A DNA stretch of 62,000 nucleotides from Gnetum montanum (Eukaryota > Streptophyta > Gnetopsida > Gnetales > Gnetaceae): assembly GCA_015680685.1 (NCBI GenBank), contig MNCI01005578.1:105783-167782 (forward strand), in the 5' to 3' direction. The notes under the pieces were generated by a model, which was not told the DNA's origin, ran no database searches, and saw only the letters and a program-made list of their open reading frames with translations. Shown here one piece after another: positions 10,985 through 22,393 of this stretch (its first letter is position 1; every line of letters begins with the position of its first letter). The position numbers and the translations under genes were made by a program.

Positions 10985-11560
10985 TCAAATAGTGCTAGGA
11001 GGTGGAGGCTCTTAGGATGCTGAAGGACCTTCTCCAGGCTCCAACGCTCATGGTGGTAGTGGTAGCTAAGGTTGAGGCTATCCTGTTGTGGCTACTACTT
11101 TAGGAGTTAAGTAGAAAGCATATAGTAACACTTTCATTTTATCCTTCTTACTCTATGGGTCATACACAATTCATGCAGCTTCGCTGATGTGGGCTGATAC
11201 AAGGATATCTTGCAAATAAGGCATTGCTGGGAATAACTCTTTAACATCACAAACCATGTTGCAAATTATTTTTGTTCAACATTGAATGTCTTGACTAGAT
11301 TCTGTAGCTCATGGTAGTTATTCATGCTTCTGGCTAGGTCCTTAGCAATTGATCATTGATCAATAAATTAGTTTTGGAGGACTTCAAGCTAAGTGTTGGT
11401 GATCTCTAACTTTTTCTTATTTTCCTTGTGATTCTTGAATTCAGCCTCACAAGGGAGGCACAAACTAGCCACTTACTTTTCAAGTTCTATTCTTGGTCTC
11501 CTTGCTATTGGCATAGCCAAATTAGCATATTGAAGGTTGGAAAGCTCCATGTATTTAGTC
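10985..11560 (-). pseudogene. Decayed spliced accessory gene 3' end
   Basis: Read on the minus strand from 11560, a charged coiled-coil-like frame runs with stops only where Gln codons fit (EFKNHKENKKKLEITNT.LEVLQN), to about 11170. A GTAAGA donor follows, a short intron of about 70 nt ends in ACAACAG near 11085, and a Pro-rich tail (ALEPGEGPSAS, EPPPPSTI) ends at a TGA. Coiled coil, short last intron and Gly/Pro tail are the same order as exons 7-8 of the antisense gene in element C. Homology is a guess from architecture, not from alignment. Confidence 0.35.
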
Positions 11561-11569
11561 ATATTGAAG

Positions 11570-12443
11570 GGCTGAGAAGAAGAAAAATTGATATGAGAAA
11601 GGCTTAGAAGATAAAATTTAAAAGTCAAGGAGGTGTCTCCCAAAAATAATAGATGTCTCTATCCTAGAGGAGACATCTCCTTAGGGATGTCCCATAAAAG
11701 ATGTCTCATTTTCTAGTGACATGTCTCTCCTGAATTGAGGCCAATCTCATGTAGACATCCCAACTTCAAAGAAGACATCTACACTAGCTGTTGGGTAGCC
11801 ATTGCATGAATTCTAAGGAGTTTTTGAAAACTCCGAGGCTATAAGAAGATACCAAATTCTTGGAAATTATGAAAGAACTATTCACATTAGTGCAATCATT
11901 ATCATATCTAAGCTATTGTATTCTTGTTTTTCATTGTAACATCATTTTCTTGGTTGTATGCTATATTAAGCTTCAATGACAAGGGCTTGTAAATTTAGTT
12001 ACACTATTTCCTTGTGTCTTTTTCTTTTTCTTGTTTCCATATGGGATTGATGTGCTTCTTGTGAAAAGGCATATACATTGAGCTTGTTGGAACCTTGCAG
12101 GGTTGAGTGGTTTTGTAGTGTCAAAACACTCTAGAGTGGAGCTTAATTTTGTAAAGATTATGGGATTCTTGAGATCACATTCTGAGCTTGTTAGGATATT
12201 GTAGGATTAAGTAGTTTTGTATTGATGAAACATTCTAGTGTGTAACTTAGAGCTTATATACAGTGTGATACCATTCAAACAACATTTTATCAAGAAGAAA
12301 AGTCTAGCGGTATGCACACATTCTACCCTTTGAGTGTGGAAGTATCCAGGTTGGGGACCCACATAAAACTTTGTATTCTTGTGTGATAAGTACAATTTTA
12401 ATTGGAAACTTATTCAACCCCCTTTCTAAGTTCTTGATCCTTA
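11570..12443 (+). repeat. Copia element 2 5' LTR (partial)
   Basis: It is homologous to the copia 1 LTR from about the position corresponding to 8525 onward, and its first part is missing or too diverged. It carries the same GAGACATCTCC / AGATGTCT array at 11628-11790. It ends directly before the primer-binding site at 12446. Confidence 0.75.
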
Positions 12444-12445
12444 AG

Positions 12446-12460
12446 TGGTATTAGAGCCTA
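12446..12460 (+). other. Copia primer-binding site (tRNA-Met type)
   Basis: TGGTATTAGAGCCTA differs by one base from the TGGTATCAGAGC consensus complementary to the 3' end of initiator tRNA-Met, as in most plant copia elements. It sits two bases after the LTR end and fixes the orientation of copia 2. Confidence 0.85.
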
Positions 12461-12469
12461 GTACTCTTA

Positions 12470-14230
12470 CATTTGGCTTCAAATTTCAAGTGTAAACTAT
12501 GGAGGGGACATCCTATACAAAGCCACCAATTTTTAAAGAAGTTCAGTTTTGCTTATTGGAAGGGAAGGATGCAAGATTTCTTCAAGTCAATGGATTTTGA
12601 GATATGGAAGTTCATCCTTGAAGGTTACACATCACTTTTTGATAGCACAATAGAGGCCATCAAGCCATGAAGCAAGTGGACATCAGAAGAGAGAGATAAG
12701 TTCATGTATGATTCTAAAGAAAAATATTATTTATATTGTGCATTAAAAGTCTAAATTTAATAGAGTAGTTGGATTTAGAACTACCAAGAAATTTGGGAAA
12801 CCTTAGAAGCTACCTATGAGGGCACATCCATAGTTAAACAATCAAAACTCTTAGTTGTGCAAAGTGAGTACAAAAAACTCAAAATGAGGAAGGTGAAAAG
12901 ATTAAAGATTATTCTTTTAGGGCAAATGATCTAGTTGTAGTGATTATGGGTATAGGTAAAAACTTGTTTGAAAGTGATGTAATAATAAAAATGATTAGAA
13001 GACTACAACCAAAATTTAGACCTAAGGTTACAGCTTTAGATATTTTTTGGTCCTAAAATTTGAAGAGATCCAAAGTGCTCTTATTGCTTATGAAATGAAT
13101 CTAATAAGTGAAGGGGCTATAAGAGAAAACTCCATTATCTTAAAGTCAACATCCAAAGAAAAGGAACCAGCTGAACAAGATTTGGATAGTGAAGAGGAAA
13201 TAGCATTACTATTAAAGAGAATTCAAAGGCTTCTAGAAAAAAAGGATAAGAGCTTCAATCAACAAGGACCCAATCAATCCAACTCCAAAGGTAAGAATAG
13301 AGGTAAAAATTTTTCATTTTCTAATTTTCATGCTTTTTCAATAGAATGTTGGGTATGTGGTGGAAGAGGCCATGTGGCATCTAAATGTCCTAGTAATTGT
13401 AGGTTATAATGAAAGGATAAGACTAATGTAGACATGAAAAAGACCAACTTCTATACAAGATGGGATGATGAAGGGAAAAGTGAAGAAGAGGTAAATATTA
13501 CTTCAAAGAATTCACATCTCATCTTTATGACTCTCATAGATGATGATCTTGATATTTGTATAAAGTTCAATAAAGAATTCAAAAATAAAGGTTAAGATAT
13601 CTCTTTGTTAAATTTGAAAGTTTTAGATCTCACAAAAGAAACCTTAGATTTAAAGGCTGAGAATGAAAAACTACCCTTGTCCTATGAGCAAATTAAGGAA
13701 GAACTTGCAAATGCTAAAATTGTAAATGAGAGGCTAGTCAAAGAAAGAAAATATCTTTGAATAGTTCTTGGGCAAGAAAGAAGTCCAAACAACAAAAATG
13801 GACTATGATATTATCAACAAGAACAAGCATATACAATGACCTCATTTGAATAAGAGACCACTTCAAAGATTGAGGTAACTACTAACACTATAGGTAACCA
13901 AATCGTAAATCCAAGGTTTGACAGATTCAACAAGAAGTTTAGATGTTTTTATTATAATAGATTTGTACACAAGTAATGGAAATGCAATTTAAATTTTTAT
14001 CATATGAACACATGGACATGTCACAAAACTCTTTGGTCTTATCCAAATGTGTCTAGAAAGGTATTTATGTAGGACAACAAGAGAATGAAGAAAAGTCAAA
14101 AGGATAAGGATGTTAGGAAGGTATGGAGAGTTAAAAGAAAAGAAGATGATTTCAAGAAAAACCTCTTTAACCAATTTGTGAAGGGAAGCTAGTCATTGGA
14201 TCTAGAAGAAGTGTGCATAGGAAAAGGTAC
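12470..14230 (+). pseudogene. Copia element 2 gag, truncated
   Basis: The N-terminal part shows YWKGRMQDFFKSMDFEIWKFI, typical of copia gag. 13047-13409 ends in a zinc knuckle CWVCGGRGHVASKC (CX2CX4HX4C), which in the family packages RNA. A Lys/Glu-rich coiled coil follows (13600-13760), then a second knuckle-like region that has lost residues (14000-14200). Stops and frameshifts separate the pieces. The element is cut off around 14230-14430, where element A material begins, so protease and everything downstream are absent. Confidence 0.75.
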
Positions 14231-14439
14231 CTTAAATGGTGGATCTCACTCTCAAGCTCATTAGGCACCTTCAATTTCCTTAGCAAGAAAGGTAAGTAGA
14301 GGTAAGTTTTTTAGTTCATTGTGAATATCTTTGAAGACTATAATCCTTAGTAGCCATCCTTGAGCCCTTTCTTGGTGAGTAGTTGAATCTCAGCCTTGAT
14401 GAGATGTCTTCTTGAAGACATCTCCCATGAGGATCATCC

Positions 14440-14965
14440 CTTCCATGCTAGCCAGCATGGAAATAGTGGAGTCTAGCATGGATGCCCCAAAACCCTTATT
14501 TTTCAAGTATAAATAACCCATAAATAGTCCTGATTGATGCCCAAACTTATCTAATAGCCTTTTAACCCTAAAACATGGCCCACTAAGGCCTAAAACTAGC
14601 AAAATCTACCCCTTCTTAACCTATAGTAGCCAAGTTTCACCACATGTAGCCTGTTTTGCTTGATTTGGACTTATTACATGATGTTTCAACTTGTTTTTGA
14701 TCTTGGGCTGCATTGTTGATCTTCTTAACTTAGTATGATATTTACATAGCCTTACATTTTTACTATTTTCCTTATTATAGCCTTATACAGTCTTTTTTAG
14801 CCTTTGATTAGTACTAAATAGTGGGGTTTGACCTTCCCTAACCAACATTTGGCACCATGTGACCATGCCTTGCTATGGCCTTAAACTAACATCATGGATC
14901 ATTATGGCCTTAAATTGATAACATGGCATACTATGGACTGAAACTGGAAAAATTGTGATCCTTGT
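14440..14965 (+). repeat. Element A pre-pol non-coding module
   Basis: The palindromic CATGCTAGCCAGCATGG word is followed by 14577-14606 and 14860-14965, which contain GGCCTTAAACTA-type separator units. Text at 14690-14725 is the reverse complement of D2 near 24215-24265, showing that A and D share this part. Between it and pol (15000-15225) I see only T-rich DNA. Confidence 0.6.
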
Positions 14966-15225
14966 TATCATTGGTAGCCTTATTTCTTGTACTTCTCTTC
15001 ATTTGACCTTTTTTTAACCTTTATTTGGCTAGTGTTGCACTTTTTTTACTTGTTTTTACTCTTTTTATAACCTTGGATAACATTGTTTGCATTAGAATAG
15101 CACATGCTTGCATAATTTTATAGCATTTTAGCATTTTTATTCACTTTTACCTAGGCAGCACTTGTTTATTCACTTTTACCCAAGTGCCATGTAATATGCT
15201 TTTGGTTGACATGCAAGATTAAAAT

Positions 15226-18200
15226 ATGAGTACTTTGGAGCAAATTAGTTTACCTTTGTGCCTGCATGGACCTCATGATGATGTAGAATGGTATATCAAC
15301 CCAGATTGGCTATCTTAAGCCTGAGAGTCTTGTTAGCCATGTAGCTTCAATAGAAAAACCTCTAGAATGGCCTGAAGTCCTAGTCAAAACCCTTGACTTA
15401 GAGGCAAGTGACATAGCTAAAGACTCTATCATTGATGTTCCTGCCACAACATACCATGGTGAGGAGAAAATTCTAAATCTAAGTTCCTCATTAGAATCTC
15501 AATAGACTCAAGAAATGACCAAGGTTCTATAGGGTAATATTAAGGTCTTTGCCTAGTCATATAAAGATATGCTAGGTCTAGACCCATGTTTATTCTAGCA
15601 CAACATCACACTAGACCCTAGCATTAGACTAGGTAAGCAAAAAGTGCATGAGATTAGATTTGATTTGGCCTTAGTAGTTCATGATAAGATCTCAAGACCA
15701 TACCAAGAAGGTTTCATCCAAGCTGTTGACTATATAGAGTGGGTGTCCAACATAGTGGTAGTCCCAAAGAAAAATAGGAGGATCCATATTTGCATTGATT
15801 TTTGAGACCTAAATAAGGCAACCATGAAGGATGACTTCCCTTTGCCCAGTATTGATCAACTTATCAATACTATGGCTAGACATGCCTTGTGGTCGTTTAT
15901 GGATGGGTTCTTAGGATAAAATCAAATTAGGGTTCTTAGGATACAATCAAATTAGGATCAACTTAGAGCACCAACTTAGCATGACCTTCATAACCCCTTA
16001 GGGTACCTTTTGCTATACTATGATGCCTTTTAGCCTTAAGAACGAGGAGCAATTTATCAATGAGCCATGAACTATATCTTTAGTGATTACATGCTAGGTT
16101 TTCTCAACAATTATGTAGATGATATAGGCATTAAGTCCAAAGTGATAAATGACCATGCAAATGGCCTAGCTCTTGTGCTTAAATGATTCCTCAAGGATGA
16201 GCTTAGGCTTAATCCTAAGAAATGTGTCTTTGGTTTCAAGACCAGTAAGATGCTTGGAATTTTAGTATTTAAGGTAGGGATACATCTTGATCTAAATAAG
16301 CTTAAGGTCATCTACAAAGTAGCAATTCCTACAAAGCTTAAGGAGCTTCAAGGATTACAAGGTAGATTTTTGTTTATACATAGGCTTATCACTAGGCTTA
16401 CAGATAAATTACAACCCATGCAACACTTTCTTAAGAAAGTGATTCACTATGAGTTGATATTTAAATGCCAAGTGGCCTTTGAAAACCTTAAGTAAGAGCT
16501 GGCACAACTACTAACAATCTATCCTCCACAAGAGGGTAAACCATTTTACATCTACCTCGTCATCTCCAACACATCTAGTGCCTATCTACTCTATCAAAAA
16601 TGTGAGGATGGAGTAAAGATGATCATGTACTACCTTAGCCATGCATTAGTTTCCCACAAGACCTGATACACTGAAGTGGAGAAGTATTATCTAGCACTAG
16701 TCTTCTCATTGAAGAAGTGGAGATACTACCTCTTTAGAAGCTAGGTACATCATTTTCAAAGACAACATACTCAAAGCCATAATGACCAATATCTACGAAA
16801 GTAGCCATATAACTTGATGGAAAGCCATAACCATGGAGTTTGACCTTCATTACATCTCTCAATATTCAATGAAAGGTCAAGTTATAGCTATACAACTCAC
16901 AATATCACCCATTGATGATCAAGCAACCATAGATTCTAAATTCCTTGATGAGAACATTAACATCGTTAGCCAAGTGCTTGAGGGTTATGAGGTAATCCTA
17001 CACTTTGATAGAGCTTCAACTGACCATGGGGCCAGTGTCATTTCCATTATAACATTTCCATATGATGAGATTTGATCCTTCTCTTATCATTTTGAATTCC
17101 CATGTACCAATAGCCTAGTGGAGTATGAAGGTTTGATCAGAGGGATGATGGTAGCTCGTGACCTAGGAATTAGGTGCTTAGAAATCAAGGACAATTCTCA
17201 ACTTGTGGTTAACTAACCAATATCTACAAAAGTAGCCATATAACTTGATGGAAATCCATAACCATGGAGTTTGACATTCATTACATCTCTCAATATTCAA
17301 CGAAAGGTCAAGTTATAGCTATACAACTGACAATATCATCCATTGATGATCAAACAACCATAGATTTTGAATTCCTTGATGAGAACATTAACATTGTTAG
17401 CCAAGTGCTTGAGGGTTATGAGGTAATCCTACACTTTGATAGAGCTTCAACTAACCATGGGGCCAGTGTCACTACCATTATAACATTTCCATATGGTGAG
17501 ATTTGATCCTTCTCTTATCATTTTGAATTCCCATGGCCCAATAACATAGTGGAGTATGAAGGTTTGATCAGAGGGATGATGGTAGCTCATGACCTAGGAA
17601 TTAGGTGCTTAGAAATCAAGGATAATTCTCAACTTGTGGTTAACTAAGTGACTGAGGCCTATGCATGTAAAGCCAAACATTTGCAACCTTACTGTGAGCT
17701 AGAGAAGTAATTGTTACAACAATTTATAGATGTTGATATCTAGCACATATCCCAAAATGAGAATACCATAGCTAATGCCATCACAATGCTAGTCCTCAAT
17801 GTGATGCTAGATGTGTTTAATAAGTTACTCAACTTAACCATGAATTGTGTTATTCCCATTACGTAGAACACTAAAGATACCTTTGTTGTTGTCATTCATA
17901 CTACTCCTACCAAGGAATGGTACAATGATATCAAATTTTACTTTATGCATGGTGAATCCTCACAAGGCTTGACTATTGCTCAAAAGGATGATGTGCATAA
18001 AAGATCAAAGCAGTATGTCATTGTAGGTGATAATACATTATGTTGATGATCCTACAATGGCATATTAATAAAGTGCTTAGGTAAAACAGAAGTTAGAATA
18101 GGTAGAGAAGGTTCACAAGGGTGTTTGTGAGGGACATATAGAACCTAGAGACATGATCACTAAGATTAGATGGTTAGGCTACTATTGGCCATCTATGAAA

Positions 18201-19123
18201 AATGATTACCTATAGAAGGTTAAGTGTTGTGACATGTGCCAATGACATAGCAACCTTATACATGTATTGCTGACTAAGTTACATATTACCCAAATAACTT
18301 GGTCATTTCAACAATAAAGGTTAGATATCATTAGACCTATAAAGCCTAAGTCATCCATTGGGCATAGCTTCATCATCAATGTAACTAGTGGGTTGAAGAT
18401 ATTCCCCTAAGGAAGACTACATCTGAACAAGTCTATAAATTCATCTTGGATAACATTGTAGCCCATTGTAGCATAGCCATTACCATAGTTACAGAGAATG
18501 GACCATAATTTAGTAGCCAAGAAACAAAGATTTTGTTCATGACCTAAGAATTAGGCATTCTTCCTCATCACCTTATTGGCCTTAAGCCAATGGACAAGTA
18601 GAAGAAAGCAACAAGGCCATCATTAACTTGCTCAAGAAGATGCTTAATAATAGTAAGTGCAAATGGCATGAGTGGCTTGTCCATGCACTTTGGGCCCATC
18701 ATACAACTTACTGTATAGTAACTAGTGTAACATCTTATTGTTTATTTTATGGTTCTAAAGTTTTTTTACCTCTTGAATTGCATGTACCATCACTTTGGGT
18801 GACCCTAACCAACTTTATGATTTGTTGATAATGGACCTGGACTTAGTGGAGGAGTAATGCATGTAAGCACATGCCCATGTCAAGCACTATCAAGAGAGGT
18901 AGAAACAGTGACACATCATAACTTGATAAAGAGGAAGATCAAGGAGGATGACCTAATTTTTAAAGCCATCCATGATCATGCAGATAAATTCTTAGGAAAT
19001 TAGGAAGGGCCCTTCCTTGTCACCAAAGCCTACGGTAATGGAGCATTCGAAATCACAGACATGGATAGGAATGAGTTGGTCAATCTAGTTAATCACTCCT
19101 ATTTAAAGCCTTATTACATGTGA
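15226..19123 (+). pseudogene. Element A pol (RT, two RNase H, integrase)
   Basis: A polyprotein remnant is read in shifting frames: an N-terminal linker, RT (VSNIVVVPKKNRRIHICIDF; catalytic FMDGF near 15900; YVDD at 16112-16123), a native RNase H with FYIYLV and LALVFSLKKW, a second RNase H (16960-17650), integrase with CCHH-like remnant, ENGP (second Asp replaced by Glu) and NGQVEESNKA (third acidic residue kept), ending EGPFLVTKAYGNGAFEI before TGA. Dozens of stops are present, mostly TAG. It is collinear with the pol of element C over its full length. Confidence 0.85.
16785..17646 (+). repeat. 431-bp tandem duplication in RNase H region
   Basis: 16785-17215 and 17216-17646 are head-to-tail copies, differing at only a few per cent of positions by eye. 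Each encodes the junction from the native RNase H tail to the first half of the second RNase H. Element C has this segment once, so the duplication arose in A or its source copy, more recently than most of the surrounding decay. Confidence 0.9.
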
Positions 19124-19189
19124 CCCACATGTAGACTATGGTAGCCATGACATCAAAAACCATCAATAAACAAGCCTACTTTACTACAA

Positions 19190-19455
19190 CTTGTCCAGAC
19201 CTTAAACTAGCAATATGGCCTATTGAGGCCTTAAAGTGGTAGTGCAGCCTACCAGGGCCTAAAATTTATGATACCACAACCTGTTGAAGCCTTAAATGGG
19301 CAATATAGCCTGCTAAGGCCTTAATCTAGCAACATAGCTTGCCAAGGCCTAACACTGGTGAAGCCATGACTTGTTGAGGCCTTAAACTAGTGACATGCTC
19401 TGATATGACCTTAAACTAGCACCACAACCTACCAGGGCCTTAAAATGACAACATT
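19190..19455 (+). repeat. Separator repeat array, element A 3' UTR
   Basis: About nine degenerate units of roughly 28-31 bp contain GGCCTTAAACTAGCAA, directly after the pol stop. The same repeat type follows pol in element C (51283-51575) and lies between modules elsewhere. Confidence 0.85.
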
Positions 19456-20291
19456 GATAACCTGGGTAGCTTGATTTTATCATTCTATGTACCCTATATG
19501 CATTGTAATGTTATAACATGTTTTGTTTGCTTGGATTTCTTATCCTCTTGGAGTTATGTTTGCAGGATGAATCTTGGAGCCATCACAAGGGTGTAATCCG
19601 TTACAATTGCAACTCACCATGTGACCTTAATGTGCACAACTTAGTGAGTTTATCCTACTATTTCAAGAGTGCTTGTACTACTACCCTCCATTTTTAAGTC
19701 CACTTGAATGTGACACAACTCATTTAGTGGGAAATCTCTAAGTCCATCAAGTGTAACACATCTCATTCGATGGGATAACTCCCAAGTCCACTTGAATGTA
19801 ACACAACTCATTTAGTGGGAAAACCATTAAGTCCATTGAGCATAACACATTTCATTTTGATGGAAAAAACAAGTCCATTGAGTGTAACACAACTCATTCA
19901 TCAGGAAAACAATGCCAAATCGACACTGGTAATGAGATTGAATGAAGGTCTTACATCACAAAGAAAAAGAGGGAAAGAAAATTGCCAAGAGGCCAAATGA
20001 CCAATGAAGCCTCAAAATCCAATGGCCAAAGAAATCTTGGAGTGAATTGAATTAGTCCTCAAACACATTTACCAAGTGACCAACACTTCAAAATATGTTA
20101 GTGTCACTCTATAGCCATGATGACAACACTTGCAATTGTTAGCTTTCATAATCATCTACCTAATGACTATTACCACCATCTCATCATAGCCTTATGCCAT
20201 CATCACAAGTACTCTTTGGCATGATTTGACATAACTGGATCAAGTGTGGAGAGGGAATGTCAGTGATGGACCTATAGTGGCATTTTGTATT
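19456..20291 (+). other. Element A 3' UTR
   Basis: No coding signal. 19545-19625 holds a block conserved in the other gypsy elements (GGAGTTATGTTTGCAGGATGA and the CCATGTGACCTTAATGTGC part). 19690-19905 is a tandem array of about 55 bp per unit built on AAGTCCACTTGAATGT / AACACAACTCATT. Confidence 0.65.
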
Positions 20292-20344
20292 CTTTGTTGG
20301 TGCGTCTTAAATCAATCCTCTAGACACCAACAAAGAGGAACCAT
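20292..20344 (+). promoter_or_regulatory. Polypurine-tract hairpin, element A
   Basis: CTTTGTTGGTG (20292-20302) pairs perfectly over 11 bp with CACCAACAAAG (20325-20335). The 3' arm runs into the purine tract CAACAAAGAGGAACC immediately before the LTR start. PPTs prime plus-strand DNA synthesis. The hairpin itself is not a standard annotated feature. Confidence 0.7.
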
Positions 20345-21640
20345 TGAAACACCATGAAAATTTACATGTTGTAACTAATTTTCATCATGTAGCCTTCACC
20401 CCATGAAACCCAAGGTAAAACTACACTATAAATGTGAAAATTGTAACCCATAGGGGACAATATACATATTTCATACTTTTAGGGCTGAAAAATGACTTGT
20501 AACTCATCAAAGACTTATTTCCCAAGTGAAAAAAGTTATCTAGTGTCTAAATTTGGGCTTGGGATAGTTAAAAATACCTTTTGGAGTCCCAAAAATGGCA
20601 TTTTTACGGGTCTTTTTGGGGGTATACACTTTCTACGCTAGAAACACCTATAGGGGGGGGGGGGGGGGGGGGGGTGTAAACCTCACCTACCCCTAGCGTG
20701 GAGGGTACAACTTTTCCATTAGTGTGGAAACCTTCCTCCCTAGTGTGGAAACTTTACCTCTCAGTGTGGAAGTGTTCCCCCAATGTGGAGGCTTCACCCC
20801 CAGTGTAGAACTACATAACCCCAATGTAGAAGTAGCAATGACTAAAGATTTCAACACTAAAATGACTTCAACATTGACCATGCACTTTAGTGTAGAAGAT
20901 TGAAGGCCCAGCATAGAAGATTTGCCTCCAAAATAGAAGGTATGCCTCCATTGCTATTTTTAGCAAAATTGATGGTCCAAAACCTATACAATCATAACCT
21001 TAATACTCTTTTCAGGTTCAACACTTTTGCATTTTCAACAATATAGTACTTTTAGCTTCCAAGAGCTCTTATAACACTTGCAAAATATAGCTGCTTAGAG
21101 CCTCCCAACATGGAACCCTTGCAATCATATTACCCTCCTTATTACCTCCCCCCCTTGGGATTTGTGGATTTTTGGTCTCTCTATTGTACTTTTGGGATTC
21201 CCAACTCCCAGCATGGAACATTTTTGCAGCCAAATCCTCTACTTTTCTTACCCTCCAACAATGACCAAAGTTGCAATAGAGAAGGTTTAACACCATCAGG
21301 AGTGGCTGAGCATCTGGATCATGGAGTGCATTACATCAGCTTCAAAGGGCTCTAAACTCCTACCCCAGTGAACCCCCTCTTGTTCTTTTAAGAGCAACTC
21401 TTGTACACATCCCTAAACTTATTCTTCATTTTTTTAAATAAAGTTTCAGAATTTTAGTTTATGTGCAATTTACTTTATTTTTGGTTTCCAAATCTACATT
21501 CTTGTTATTTGTATCATTATATGTTCTACATTTTGTAAGTTCCTAGTGATCTACTAGACCATCCAAGGCACATTGAATTCCAATTTTATTGGCCCTGGGG
21601 ATTCTAGGTTGAGGTTGCTATGCTAGATCTCTTAATTTTC
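20345..21640 (+). repeat. Element A 3' LTR
   Basis: It starts TGAAACACC after the PPT. The first about 350 bp match the D2 LTR in inverse orientation. It contains a G22 run (20653-20674), an array of AGTGTGGAA-type units (20690-20940) and an AATAAA at 21437-21442. Its end is not certain, because no TG...CA partner or target duplication could be matched; about 21640 is an estimate. Confidence 0.65.
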
Positions 21641-21649
21641 CAATGATCG

Positions 21650-22393
21650 ATTTTTCCAATTGCAATAGCTTGAAGCAAATCTTCCATGCTGGAGGAAGAT
21701 CTTCTAGGCTAGGGGATATCTTCCACACTGGGAGTAGATCTTCCACATTGGGGGTAGATCTTCCATACTAGAGGGAGGTCTTCCGGGTTGGGGGTAAATC
21801 TTCCACATTAGAAGAAGGTCTTCCATGTTGGGAAAAGATCTTTCATGTTGGGGGCACATTTTCCATGCTGGGGGGGGGGGGGGGGGGGGGGGGGGGGGTG
21901 GTAGATCTAGCATGCTCAGAGCCAATCTTCCATGCTAGGGATAGATCTTCCATGCTAGAGGGAGATCTTGCAAGTTGGTGGAAGATCTTTTATGTTGGGG
22001 TAGGTGAGTTCTACGCCCATGCATCCACACTAGGGGTAGATGAGTTACAACCCTTTGCACTGGGGATAGGTGAACTACACTCCCCATGCATGCATTTCCA
22101 ACATAGAAAGTGCTATACACCTCATAAAATCCATCAAGATGTCATTTTTTGTATCCAAAAAGGCATTTTTAACCCTCTCTCCTCCCCAAGTCCAAATATA
22201 GGCAATACATGACCTTTTCACTTAGGGGATGAGGCTTTGACCACTTATGAGGCATTTTTCAGTCTCAAAAGTATGAGATACTTTGAGATTTCTCCTCATG
22301 GATTACAATCTTCACATTTACAATGAAGTTTTGCCTAGGGTTTCATAGGATGGGGTTACAAAGGTTACAACATGCAAATTTAATGGTGTTTCA
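21650..22393 (-). repeat. Element D2 3' LTR (partial)
   Basis: Read leftward it starts TGAAACACC at 22393 after AAAAAAGAGGGACC. It includes a tandem array of about 28-bp units of AGATCTTCCATGCTGGGGG type (21670-22000) and a G29 run on the plus strand (21870-21898). It faces the A LTR tail-to-tail. The inner end is uncertain. Confidence 0.6.

Larger units (their letters stand above)
14430..21640 (+). mobile_element. Ty3/gypsy element A, 5'-truncated
   Basis: It comprises one palindromic CATGCTAGCCAGCATGG unit (about 14445), separator repeats, a full-length but decayed pol (15226-19123), separator repeats, a PPT hairpin and a 3' LTR from 20345. Gag, protease and the 5' LTR are missing. LTR and non-coding parts match D1 and D2 in inverse orientation, so A, D1 and D2 are one family. 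A has pol and the D copies do not. Confidence 0.8.

Noticed and set aside
10990-11110. Plus-strand Gly/Ser-rich peptide resembling exon 8 of the element C gene
   Set aside because: It lacks an upstream exon on that strand; the minus strand shows a donor, an acceptor and an open coiled-coil frame, so the minus reading is preferred.
21704-22212. ORFs with poly-Pro and poly-Gly on both strands
   Set aside because: They read through the G29 run and the 28-bp LTR array; the peptides are translated repeats, not proteins.
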